64,000 nt of DNA from Piscicola geometra (taxonomy: Eukaryota; Annelida; Clitellata; Hirudinida; Piscicolidae), in contig OX030968.1 in NCBI GenBank assembly GCA_943735955.1, forward strand, positions 2,965,843 to 3,029,842. The letters are read 5' to 3'. Under the pieces are notes generated by a model. The model was not told the DNA's origin and did not search any database. It saw only the letters and a list, made by a program, of their open reading frames with translations. The first letter of the stretch is position 1. Every line of letters starts with the position of its first letter. This document shows, one piece after another, positions 10,230 to 33,500 of the stretch. A program made the translations under genes and the position numbers.

Positions 10230-13200
10230 TCACTCGGCTTCTCCTTTAGGTTTAACCATCTTCAACAATTCCTTCTCACCAGCCTTGAATCTACCTTTCC
10301 TCCACGCCTCCTTCAACTTTTCCAACCACCGTGCCATCTGGGGACCCTTTGGCACTCCCATTTCCAGTAGAGAAATTCCACTTACTGGGAAGCGGGGAAT
10401 CACCCAAGCCCGTAGGTGCTGAAATTTCAAATAGTGATTAAATTGAATAATTTTAGTTTTTGGGAAGTTAAATTGGAAGTATATTATTTTTGTTAAAAGA
10501 ATATACTCTAAATTAAAATTATATAAAATTAATAATTTAAGTATTAAAAAATTAAAAATAAATAGGTCAAAAATAGACTTTGTATTCTTGAGGTTTTCCG
10601 AGGTATTTCATAAGTTCCAAAACCACCATTTTGCCCTTCATCAAACCCAATGGTGAGTTCATAACTAGGTCTTCACAGCGATGTATGGTGGATTCAGTGG
10701 TGAGGGGATGGTTGGCAGGATGGGTGGCAGGGAGATGGTTGGGCAGATGGATGGAGGGTTTGGTTGACTCCAAGCCAAGTTCTCCTGCACCACAAATCAC
10801 ACCCCTTCCTTCCTCTTCCCTCCTTATCTTCTTCATCTCCCCAGCACCCTCGCTATCCCACTTTTCACTCACTTTTCTCCCCTCTACATCCCCACCCTTT
10901 TCCATGCCATCCTCCCCCTCAACCCCCACCAACAAACCATCTCCACGATATGCCATTATAAAGGAGCAGGTATGGAACTCATCTTTGGACATCTTCACCC
11001 TCTCCCTCAACACCTCCAGTTCTTCCTCAGTCTCCAACAAAGATGCTACCACACTCATCGCATGCAAGCCCCCACCACCCCCCACCACGCCATCTTTCAT
11101 CTCCCCAGCTGCCCCCACTACATTCTTTTTTACCTCACCACCCTCTGAAAACCCATCCTTCTTCCCTCCATCACACCCTTCTTCCTTCTTTCCTCCTCCA
11201 CCATCACTCATCCCACACTCATGACTGGATGAAAATTCTTTCTCAATCATCCCTCCACTCCACTCTCCTTCCGAAGCATCCCACTTTTCAACCACCTTTT
11301 TGAACTCAGCCGTTTGGCACTTTTTTGGAAAACCTGTTAAAAATTTCGTGAAAGACGAATTGGTTAAAAAATAAAAAGATTATCCTCATCACTTACCTAG
11401 AAAGGGCAAGACACCCAACCTTTCCATCACGCCCACCACTTCCACCACCCTCTTTCCTCCCATTATCTTCTTCACCTCCAACCAGATCCGTTCCCCAGAG
11501 ATACCTTGAAATGATGATGATGAGGGTGGTGATGATGATGATGCGATAAAACTATTGATGATGATAATGTTATGACGGTAATTATATATTCATAGAAACA
11601 AAAATTTAACCATCAACCACCAAGAACACCACCAACACATCACCAAAACCCCCAAACAACAACTAAACCACCATTAAAAAACCCAAAAAAACTTCAAAAC
11701 TAAAACACCACAACAACAAAAAAACGACACCACAACAATAACAACAACACTACCGGACAAAGATGGTGCGTGTTGTTGGATGGCTTGGAGGGTGGACCCC
11801 TCATGCTCACCATTGCTCACCCTGGCCCAGAACCTGTGGGGGGGGAGGGGGGTAAGGTGGTGGAGGGTGAAATAGGAGGGTAGGGGAAAGATGGATGGAT
11901 GGTTGAGGAGAGAGATGGTGGAAGGACAGTGAAGAGAAGGAAGAAGGTGGAAGGATGCTGAAAGCAAAAAGAGTGAATGAAGAAAAGAATAATAAACGAA
12001 TGAATGATTGAATGAACGAAGTAGTGAATGGCGATAAATAGCACAAAGACCAGCCTGAAATATCTCAGAATCCTTAGGAAGTCTTCCCTGATTCGTTCAT
12101 CTGCATCCCCCACGAACCTCACCCTGCCCTCCCGCAAATCCCCCAACCCCCCATAATAATCATATAGCCTCCCTTCTAGGTCTGTAGGTGGTGGTGATGA
12201 TGATGTTGGTGGGGTTTATGGTGATGATGTAAAATAGTTTCTAATTGGAAAGGATCATGACCACCATCATCATCATCAGCACCCAAGAACATGGAGTTGA
12301 TTGTTAGGTCTCTGCGCAGTGCGTCTAGTTGCCAGTCGGTGGTAAAGGAGACGTTGGCATGACGACCGTCCCGTTGCTGTGTCGATTCGCAGAGTGGTCA
12401 CTTCAAAGTTCTCCTAGAGTTTTTTAGGGATGTGCGGGTTGTTTTTAATTTTATGGAAGTTATAAAGTTTTTTTCAAGATATATTGATGTTTAAAAGTGG
12501 GTTTTATTTTAGACTAATTCAATGTAGAAAATTATTAATTAAACACCATTATTTTATACAAAAAAAAATACCTGAAAAAAATTAATTAATTACAAAAATT
12601 TAAAATAAATTTATCGCAGACTTTATCGTCGATTCTACAAGTGATAGTTCCATGTGACTCTCCCTTCATATTCAGCAGACGAATCCCCTCCATTTTGAAC
12701 ATCTCGGTCATTTCACCAGGCGTGGCTGTGGTCGCAAAGTCGATATCTTCAGGCTTTTTGGAAGAGAGGAGGTCTCTAACAGCTCCTCCAGCAATACGGA
12801 GTTCATAATTATGGCGGCGAAAAATGTCTGCCAAGCGTAGCAGTTGTGGAGTGAAGAGAGAGTGAAAGTCGGGTGTGGTTAGTTTGAATGGGGATGAAGT
12901 ATTTTTTGGGATAGATGATGATAGGTTTTGGGTTGTTTCGGTGGGCTGTGAGGCGCTTGTGATTGAGAGACTTCCTTTGCCATTATTAATGCTTTCATTC
13001 ATCTCTGTGTTTCTTCTTCTGGAATTTTGATCTTCGCTCAAAAATTTGTGAATGAGATAAAATAAAAAATATTTTTGCAAATCTTCTATAGCAAAATAAT
13101 AAACTACCAGCCTGTAGGAACAATCACATAGGTTGAAAAACTTTGTAGGCGATTTCAAATAACGTTTCTGCCTGATTCCAAAAGATTTACCAAGAAAAAA

Positions 13201-13251
13201 CGGCCTTTTTGATAAAAAATGAAGTATAGAAATGGAAAATGTTTTAGACAT
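10230..13251 (-). CDS. TRNT1: CCA tRNA nucleotidyltransferase 1, with a frame break in exon 2
   Basis: Minus-strand exons 13251-12622, 12413-12265, 12181-12055, 11833-11754, 11504-11397, 11333-10579 and 10418-10230. The enzyme adds CCA to tRNA 3' ends in nucleus, cytosol and mitochondria. Class II nucleotidyltransferase motifs are present: [27 protein letters not shown] (DxD metal site), [11 protein letters not shown] joined to [57 protein letters not shown], and [10 protein letters not shown] near the end. Exon 2 changes frame at about 12376-12386: the TLRID frame and the [13 protein letters not shown] frame differ, and inserting two bases (one CA) restores it. Intron 3 appears to use a GC donor. 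Exon 6 carries a long Gly/Glu/Lys-rich insertion, so the predicted 679 aa is far over the roughly 430 aa of the human enzyme. The N-terminal 130 residues are unusual, and the start could be further in at [10 protein letters not shown]. Confidence 0.88.
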
Positions 13252-13967
13252 ATATAGTGAAGTTTTGAGATTGTGAAAGTAGATTTAGAAATACCAGCTT
13301 TAAAAGTGAATGAAAGTTTTAAATACATTTTGTAGCAATGAATCTCTCTGAAAAGTTGAACTAAATTAAATCAAATAACATTATAATACAATTTTTACCC
13401 AATAGTTGTGACGAAATTTTTGTTTTATCAACCAAAAATTTGTATATAAAAAATCTTCACATATTTGTAAAACATTTCTTCAACAGAATTTCATATAACA
13501 TTAAAATAAAAAAGTATGATGATAATGATGATGACGATGATGATGATGACGATGATGAAAAATTTATAATATAATATAATTGAAATACTTTAAAGAAATC
13601 TTTTTTTGCAAATTTCTTTTTTTAAATGTCATGAAAAAATTATTTTACTCGGAAAGCAATGGCTAATTTTAAACATGGCAAATTCTATTTTAATAGTTTC
13701 CATTAATGCACATAGCGGTCGTTTAATTGAATAAATGTGGTTTAATTGCCAGTAATTATGACTTTATTTTTACACACACGCACATAAATACACAGACACA
13801 TACACATAAACACACATACAAACCCATAAACAGACACACACTTATCTTGTTAACCTTCTGGTGTATACAGAGCAAGCATGGACAATATAACGGTTGCTAA
13901 GTGTTTACTCCTTGACAACTAACAAGCTCGCAAATCCATAAACAATGCCATCCCAGCAGCTCTAGAG
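13252..13967. other. AT-rich upstream region of TRNT1
   Basis: No exon recognised. It contains a short GATGAT run (13516-13558) and a CA-rich patch (13771-13840), and probably holds the promoter of the minus-strand TRNT1 gene. Confidence 0.5.
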
Positions 13968-13974
13968 GTGCTCT

Positions 13975-14410
<436 letters not shown>

Positions 14411-14580
14411 AATTAAATCGTTGGATAATAATATAATTGGCAAATTATAGTTCAAATAAAAGATTGCCATATATCTTTACAATTGCATAAATCACAAGAG
14501 AGGAGATTGATGAAACTGCCGAGCGATGGAGTGATGTAGGACCTAATTTATAAAGTGAATCGCTAATTGTCACCTGTGTG

Positions 14581-14628
14581 ACGGATGGATGGATGGATGG
14601 ATGGATGGATGGATGGATGGATGGACGG

Positions 14629-14664
<36 letters not shown>

Positions 14665-15923
14665 ATGGATGGATGGATGGATGGATGGATGGATGGATGG
14701 ATGGATGGATGGATGGATGGATGGATGGATGGATGGATGGATGGATGGATGGATGGATGGATGGATGGATGGATGGATGGATGGATGGATGGATGGATGG
14801 ATGGATGGATGGATGGATGGATGGATGGATGGATGGATGGATGGATGGATGGATGGATGGATGGATGGATGGATGGATGGATGGATGGATGGATGGATGG
14901 ATGGATGGATGGATGGATGGATGGATGGATGGATGGATGGATGGATGGATGGATGGATGATGGATAGATGGATGGATGGATGGATGGATGGATGGATGGA
15001 TGGATGGATGGATGAATGGATGGATGGATGGATGGATGGATGGATGGATGGATGGATGGATGGATGGATGGATGGATGGATGGATGAGTGGATGGATGGA
15101 TGGATGGATGGATGGATGGATGGATGGATGGATGGATGGATGGATGGATGGATGGATGGATGGATGGATGGATGGATGGATGGATGGATGGATGGATGGA
15201 TGGATGGATGGATGGATGGATGGATAGATGGATGGATGGATGAATGGATGGATGGATGGATGGATGGATGGATGGATGGATGGATGGATGGATGGATGGA
15301 TGGATGGATGGATGGATGGATGGATGGATGGATGGATGGATGGATGGATGGATGGATGGATGGATGAATGGATGGATGGATGGATGGATGGATGGATGGA
15401 TGGATGGATGGATGGATGAATGGATGGATGGATGGATGGATGGATGGATGGATGGATGGATGGATGGATGGATGGATGGATGGATGGATGGATGGATGGA
15501 TGGATGGATGGATGGATGGATGGATGGATGGATGGATGGATGGATGGATGGATGGATGGATGGATGGATGGATGGATGGATGGATGGATGGATGGATGGA
15601 TGGATGGATGGATGGATGGATGGATGGATGGATGGATGGATGGATGGATGGATGGATGGATGGATGGATGGATGGATGGATGGATGGATGGATGGATGGA
15701 TGGATGGATGGATGGATGATGGATGGATGGATGGATGGATGGATGGATGGATGGATGGATGGATGGATGGATGGATGGATGAATGGATGGATGGATGGAT
15801 GGATGGATGGATGGATGGATGGATGGATGGATGGATGGATGGATGGATGGATGGATGGATGGATGGATGGATGGATGGATGGATGGATGGATGGATGGAT
15901 GGATGGATGGATGGATGGTTGGA
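14581..15923. repeat. (GGAT)n tetranucleotide array, 1.34 kb
   Basis: About 335 copies of GGAT/ATCC with occasional GAC, GAAT, GAGT, ATAG and 3-bp ATG shifts. The interruptions let one trace internal duplications (GGATGAATGG occurs at several places). The frames reading MDGW or SIHP are products of the repeat. Confidence 0.97.
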
Positions 15924-16193
15924 TGTTTTCCCTGTGAACTTTTTGAGAGGCTATGAGGGATGAAAGGAAGAATGCAATAGTTGGAGCTAATGGTGGTTAA
16001 AAGTGAAGGGCTCGCCACACACACATACACACACAAACACACACACGCCCACACAAAAACACACAAGTACACACACAAACAAAGCAATACTTGTTTGTGA
16101 GAAGTGTTTGTATAAGACTTGACAGCTTAAAGACTTTGTACATCAACACATTCACATAAGCAATGCCAAGAAGACACACAAAAAAGATACATT

Positions 16194-16266
16194 CACAAAC
16201 ACATACATACATCCACAAACACATACATACATCCACAAACACATACATACATCCACAAACACATAA
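16194..16266. repeat. 20-bp tandem repeat
   Basis: Three to four copies of ACAAACACATACATACATCC between CA-rich tracts. Confidence 0.7.
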
Positions 16267-16382
16267 ATGCATACAAGAATACACTTGAGCAGTGTCATCA
16301 CCAAAAAGTGTATTCTTTGACACACATAAGGGGTGCTGTGGCGAGAAACACTGTTATTCCGAAAAAACACATTCATGAGTTT

Positions 16383-16419
<37 letters not shown>

Positions 16420-16437
16420 GCACACACACACACACAC

Positions 16438-18237
<1,800 letters not shown>

Positions 18238-18383
18238 TTAACAAACATAAATAGACAAATAAACACATAAACACTGCGTGAAAGAAGCAGGCTCGCACAA
18301 GCAAAATCACAAAAACACATTTCAAAAAGGTGTATTTTCTGCGTAAGACTCAGTCTGGTGTGAGGGGACGACACCTGAAAACA

Positions 18384-18470
18384 ACTGTTGCTCAAAGTGG
18401 GTCAACTCTTGCTCAAAGTGGGTCAACTCTTGCTCAAAGTGGGTTAACCCTTGCTCAAAGTGGGTCAAAC
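18384..18470. repeat. 21-bp tandem repeat, 4 units
   Basis: Four copies of a unit like TTGCTCAAAGTGGGTCAACTC, at the start of an open plus-strand frame (18330-18668, 112 codons) that I do not recognise. Confidence 0.75.
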
Positions 18471-19934
18471 TATCGGCGACGCGACATCAAAGAGCTGTGT
18501 ATTGAACAATCGATTTTAAACGGTTCATTGATTGCTGTGGACGGCGATTTTTCAATGTTTGAGACGCTGGATCGTTACTCGAAACGTCGTGAGTTAAATT
18601 CCCGCCCTGGCATCGTAGCTGGCGAGGAGAGCACTGTGGGAGCAAGAAGAAACAAGAAACTAGCATGAGAAGACGAATGTGGGAGGGGGGGAGGATTGTT
18701 GGGATGAATGGAATGAGACAAAACTGTGTGAGGGAGGGAAATCCGGTGCTGGATGTGGGAAGTTTTTTTGTTTTGGTTGGTCAACGGGGTTGATGGGTGA
18801 TCAGCGGGGGATTGTGTTTGATTGACGGGGAGGGGTGATTGATGGGTGAATAGCGGGTGGTGGTGGTTGAAATGCACAATTATAAATATATATTACATTG
18901 TGTGTTAGGAAAAAAGGGCGTAGTTAATAATTATTATAATCGTCACTTATCTAAGCTTACACTGTATAAGTTATACAAACTATTAATAAATATTCACAAA
19001 CATGCAAAGAGCTAAAAGAAAATACACACATAAAGGCAGATGGACAGATGGATTTAACAAATATAACACACACAAACACACACAAACAGACACACACACA
19101 AAATGACAATGACACACACACACACTAAATGACAATGACACACACACACACTAAATGACAATGACACACACACATCATACAAACAAAAGAACAAGAAAAT
19201 CACGAGGACACAATCAAAGTCTTCGTATCCTTTTCAACGGCAACATCTGCCTCTCAAAGCAGCACGCCCCCTCACCATCATTGAATTGATATCCCCATTA
19301 GGAACAAGAACAAGAACTTGCCTCATAATGTCAAGGTAAAAGTTTTATTCTGTTTCTCAATCGTTCTAGCTCGTTTTGTCCTCCACTTTTTCATTTTCAT
19401 TTTCATTCTTTCACTTTGCATTCTTCGTTGCAATCTCTTCATTCATTGGCTCGTTTTTATCATTTTTCAAAGTTTCGACTTTCCAATTTTTTTTCTATCT
19501 TTCACTTTATAAATTATAATTTCAATTTTTTTGTTTTTTTTCTCAATTTTTTCTTTTCCTCCTTCATTTCTCTCTTTTCATTTAACTCTTTTTTCATTTT
19601 ACTCATTTTGTAATTTCATTCTTCATTCTCCATTCCTGCCTTCTCCTCCTCCATGCACTCAGGACTGCACCTCGCAGCAGACAGGCGTCCATGCAGACAG
19701 ACACTGCTTGCGTCACAGGAACAGCCACTATAATAATTATTAATATTATTTAAATGATAAATTACTAATAGTAATAATAATATCATTATTTTTGTATTGA
19801 TATTCTTATAAAGGAACAGTCTGTCTGGAATGAGAAAGACTCAACATGTGTTGTAGTGCAAAGAAACTATGAATACATAATTAGAAAAAAACATATTGTG
19901 AAATAGTTGAATATACAAGATGAGTTGTCTCAAT
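18471..19934. other. Intergenic region, no gene identified
   Basis: It holds a 26-bp CA-containing triplet repeat (19090-19170) and T-rich tracts. Two exon-like plus-strand patches, near 19202-19336 (ending at a GTAAAAG donor-like site) and near 19664-19728, have no recognised product. The frame 18330-18668 extends into it. Confidence 0.4.
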
Positions 19935-20782
<848 letters not shown>

Positions 20783-21478
20783 CTGTGATTGGAGGAAGAA
20801 ATGTTTATTCAAAAATAATTTGCATGTGTAAATAGATATATAAAAGAAAGGAAAAGAAGGAGAGAAAGAAAGAGAGATTAAAAAAGTAAGAGATAGAGAT
20901 AAAAATATATAAAGTTAGTTGAGAGATGTTGATACAGTGTACTTAATTCTAAAGCTATAAAGTTTGTGCATTGTCGTTCAACAACTACTTTGACCCGTCC
21001 AGTGTGGTGGCTTTCAGCTTGAAAAGTTGATAATTCTTTAAAGTTTTTTACAATTAATTTAAGTTTACAATTTATGCACTTTTCAGAATTAATTTGAATT
21101 TAATTGTAAAAAAATCTTTTTTCTAAGTACTTTAAAACTGTACCACGCACAACTAACAGATGTGGATCTTACCAGAAGTTATAATTTTTATTATTGACCA
21201 GTAAAGCGATTAAAAACATCACAAGCAGTGATCTCACAGTGAGAAACGTTCGAAACGCTAGGAGTGGTAGCAAGTTGGCCTTGAAGCGTAAAGATTAGAA
21301 ATCAATTGCGTGCATTAACAGGTTTAAATCGCATGCTTCCAGGCATTTGATAACATAAAGTAACGCTGTCAGCGATAAACCTCCGACTAAACAACCAAGA
21401 ATCCATCTCCAGCACTTCAACACCCGCAGCGAATTAAGAACCTTTCTATTGAGGATTCATCGGATAATCCATTGGAAG
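20783..21478. other. Presumed FGFR promoter / 5' UTR region
   Basis: No exon recognised. It separates the minus-strand unknown gene from the FGFR signal-peptide exon, so it may be a divergent promoter region. A purine-rich GA tract lies at 20845-20900. Confidence 0.35.
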
Positions 21479-29790
<8,312 letters not shown>

Positions 29791-29995
29791 TCAACCATAT
29801 AACACCATCAACAATAACAAGTGCATGCGACAAAACCCCTAAAACAGAGTCAAAACTGACATAATAGACACATAGTGATAACTGTACAAAGATCATTTAG
29901 TTTATACGTTAAAAGTATTTCAGCATTTTGTTTAATTGCAACTGTGTAAAAAGACTTTCCCATAGCAGCCTTACCATACTGCCTTCACTATTGCA

Positions 29996-30209
29996 TCATT
30001 TCTTTTTGGACCGAGTCATGGCACTTTGAGGTTTGGAACGGGAATTTCTCTGGAACGAAAAAGATTATGAATATTTTTTGAAGTAATTGTTGAAAATGAA
30101 ATTTTGATACCTTATTTGTTTGTACCTTTTTGCATGGCCGGTCAGTAACTTGTTGACATGGGCAAGCTTTCTTGCTTTCGTTTCTTTCTATAACTGTTGA
30201 TTCTTCCAT
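29996..30209 (-). CDS. Possible small basic protein (50 aa)
   Basis: Minus-strand exons 30209-30111 and 30049-29996 join in phase 0 across a 61-bp intron with good sites (AAG|GTATCA and TTCCAG|AGA). The product starts MEESTVIERNESKKACPC and ends SAMTRSKKK; it is Lys/Arg-rich with three Cys. No family is recognised. It lies head to head with the coiled-coil gene at 30527 and tail to tail with FGFR. Confidence 0.4.
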
Positions 30210-30526
30210 TGAAATTTGAACTGTTTTTCAGAGAATTAATTCCCTTTTGAAGTTCTTTTATACAACTTTTAGAATCGATAAAATACATTTTTGAAGATTA
30301 TTTTGTACAGGGACGTCATATCACAAGTTTTATTTTAACCTTTCAAAAAAATAAACAAATTTAAAGTCTCAAATTTAAAGAATCACCACTCTACTTTACC
30401 AGCGACTGCAGCAGCATGCGTTTGTGTAGAAAGTTCACTTGAAATATCTTTACCGCTTTAAGTTTTTTGAGGGAATCTCTGCTCTGACGATTCAAACCCT
30501 GGAATTACGAAATCAACAGAAAAGAA

Positions 30527-33500
30527 ATGCAGAGGAGGCCCAGATGCAGCACTTTGCCACCCCTCTCGAAACAAAATCAAGAAAGTGAATCGTTAGATGA
30601 GGTTTTAGACTTGTCGATGACATGCAGAAGAAGAAGGAGTTTATGCTGGGAAGAAAGGCTGGAAGGAGGTATCGAGAAAAGTGGCCAGTTGGATGCAGCA
30701 CTAAACAAACCTTCTCGGAGGCTCAGAAAGATCAGGTTTAAGGAGTCTCCATCCAATCTCAACAATCACAACGGCATACCATTCACACAAATTTCTTTTG
30801 TCGAAAAGAATAAAAACGCCGTAAAAAATGGATCAAGTAAACGTGGAATTTTCCAAAAACTTAGTGGTAGAAGTCAAACTGTTTTAAAAAATAAAAGAAA
30901 CACTGACTATGAGAAACCACAAATTTATGTTTCGAAAACTTCAAATGCTTCGAAAATGAGCAACATGGAATGTTTTGGAGGGTCAGTGCTCGAGAAGGAG
31001 GAAGTCTTGACGGGTTTGAACTACATAAGACATCAGCAGATTCTTCACGAGGAGGTGGTGAAACAAAGTTTGAAGCTGCTGGAAACACATGGTCTCCAAC
31101 ACCACTTGCATCAGGACTCTTCCAATGAAAGTGTTACAATCTTCGACATGGGAGATTGCCTTGAGAGGCAGTTTCGAAGTCCCATGAAACAAGGGTGGCA
31201 GAAAGATTTCTTCGCCCTTCAACACTGCCAACACAACTCTAATGAGAGCCCAGACAAGTTGAATCTGTGTCAAAAGTTGTGTTGTTTGCGAGAAAAGCAG
31301 AGACGACAGGAAGAATGTTTGAGGCAGCAAGAACTGATCATTAAGAAGCTACAAGAAGAGCAAAAATGTTGCTTTGAAGAGAACCAAAGACTGATTGAAC
31401 AACTGCAAAAATGTCATCCCGACTACCAACCACCTCCTGAATCCTCCAAAGCAACCAAGGCGCTGGAAAATATCGAAAACAACCTTTACGACTCTTGTCT
31501 GCAATTCGAACAGCTGTGCGGTCAGCAAAAGAACTGCCTTGACCAGTCGCAATGCTGTCGCCACCGAATTCTCCACATGTGTTCCAGGCTTGGTTCTTCG
31601 TGCAAGCAGCTTGAAAGCTCTTGTCGCAAGCTGATGACCGCCTGTTTCCAAGGTTGTGATGCTTGCTTAGAAGGGAAAATAATAAATTAATTTGTCTAAT
31701 GTGGAATAGTAAGGATGAAATATAAAGATACATAAAACAAAATAAATATATGAAACACATGAAAAATAGGTGAATTTAAATAATCTAAAAGTTATTTTGA
31801 CAGCAGCAGAATCTTCAGACGACTCAGAAAGAGAAAAGTTGACAGAGTTTTTGACCTCCCTCAAATCTCTGGAGGCATCTTGCAAGCAGTTGCAATTGGC
31901 TTGTCGGCAAATGCAGTGTGCCTGTAGGAGACATGGAAGTGCTGATGATGATCTCTCTGTGTGTTGTCACGCGCACCAGCTCAACTGTAGAGAGATCAGA
32001 GCTAGACTAAGCAAGGTTGGTCAGTTAAAAATTCGTTAAAAATAATATTCGTCGATGATTTGTATTGTGTAATGATTTTGATCTTTCTCATACTTTTGCA
32101 TCTTATTAACACTTTTTGATGTTCTCTGAATGAAGAGAACCAAGAGTTCGTTGGATGAAGAAGACCCATGTGAAGGAACAGAAGAGGCAAAGAAGGAAGA
32201 AGAGGCAAAAGAAAAAAAATTGGGAAAACAAGAAGGAAAGAAGGGGAATGAGACAGTAATGAATAAGAAAGAAGAAGTAGTAGAAGACGAAGTGTTAGCA
32301 GAAAGAGTAGAGGTAAGAGAAGGAGTAAATGAGAATAAAAAAGGCGATTCAGAACACGACTTGAACGATGAAGCTACGAAGAATACTGTCACACAAGCAA
32401 ACGATGATGAGCCAGCTGATGATGACTTTGATAGGAACTATGGTGGAGTAAATGAAGCCAGAACAATGCAAACTTATCTAAAAAATAAAGAAGGCAATGG
32501 AGGTGATAGGGAAGGTGGTGAAACAAATGAAAATGGAGTTGATATAGAAGACGATGTGAACAAGTACGATGAAGAAGATCAAGAAGACAAAGAAAATAAC
32601 CAAAATGATATGAACAAAAAAGAGGATGATGATGCAGATCCCTTTAATGGGGGGTTGGGTATGATGGCAGATGATTCTGTCACGAGGGACAAGTTTGTAA
32701 ATGAAAATAAGCTCGAAGAAGTGGCCAGAGAAAATGAAATAGTCAATCTGAAAGTCAGTCTGCAACCAGCAGCAGAAACGAAAGATTTTCCAGCGGTTGA
32801 AGCTGCAGTGACCAAGACGTCTGCTGGGCCGGTTTTGGCAGCAAAGCCTGAAGATCCCTGTTCAAGCGTTGACGTGGATGCATTGTGTGCCCAACTGCAG
32901 GAACAACAGCTTCTCTTGAACAAACAAATTTGTCAACTTGAGAACAGAGTGAGTGGTCGCAAAGAACAGCTTGGTGTTAAACAACAAAAAGAAACTCAAA
33001 ATACAAAAAATGTCAAAGAAACTCCTAATAAAGCCGTGGTAGATTCCGATTGTGCGCAACTTATTGCAGATTTCTGTTGCAGATTATCAAAAGGAAATGA
33101 TCTTAAAAAGACAGCCTTCACGCGAATTGATGGAAACAATACAGCTTCATCGCAAAAAGCACCAACCTTGAAAACTTCGGAAGAATCTCTTCTTTTCGAA
33201 AAGAATTGCCAGAAGAATCCAGTTGTTGATCTGGACCGAAGTGTGATGAAAGTGTGTCCTGACGTTGGTTACGGCACACTGTTGGACCTGTGCAGCACGT
33301 GCATGATGCTGCAGAAACAACAACAGAACCTCTGTGAGCGTCTCAAGAACATGGAGGAAAGACTAACGCATGGCAACAAAGTTCCCGCTTCAAAGACGTC
33401 TCCTCGAAGAAATGATGAACTGCCTCCAATTGGGAAAGAAAAGCCTGTTGCTTCCGTCCCGAGAAAGAAGATCGATAAAAATCCACGAGTTAAAAAAACT

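Noticed and set aside
10631..11224. 197-codon plus-strand Ser/Pro-rich frame
   Set aside because: Antisense of the Gly/Glu/Lys-rich insertion in TRNT1 exon 6; no homology pattern or splice signals of its own.
14570..16087. 505-codon minus-strand frame reading SIHP and several plus-strand MDGW frames
   Set aside because: Pure translation of the GGAT repeat. All frames stay open because the unit lacks stops; no flanking domain or splice signals.
18330..18668. 112-codon plus-strand frame as a gene
   Set aside because: Its first part is a 21-bp tandem repeat and the rest shows no recognised pattern or splice context; kept only as a remark.
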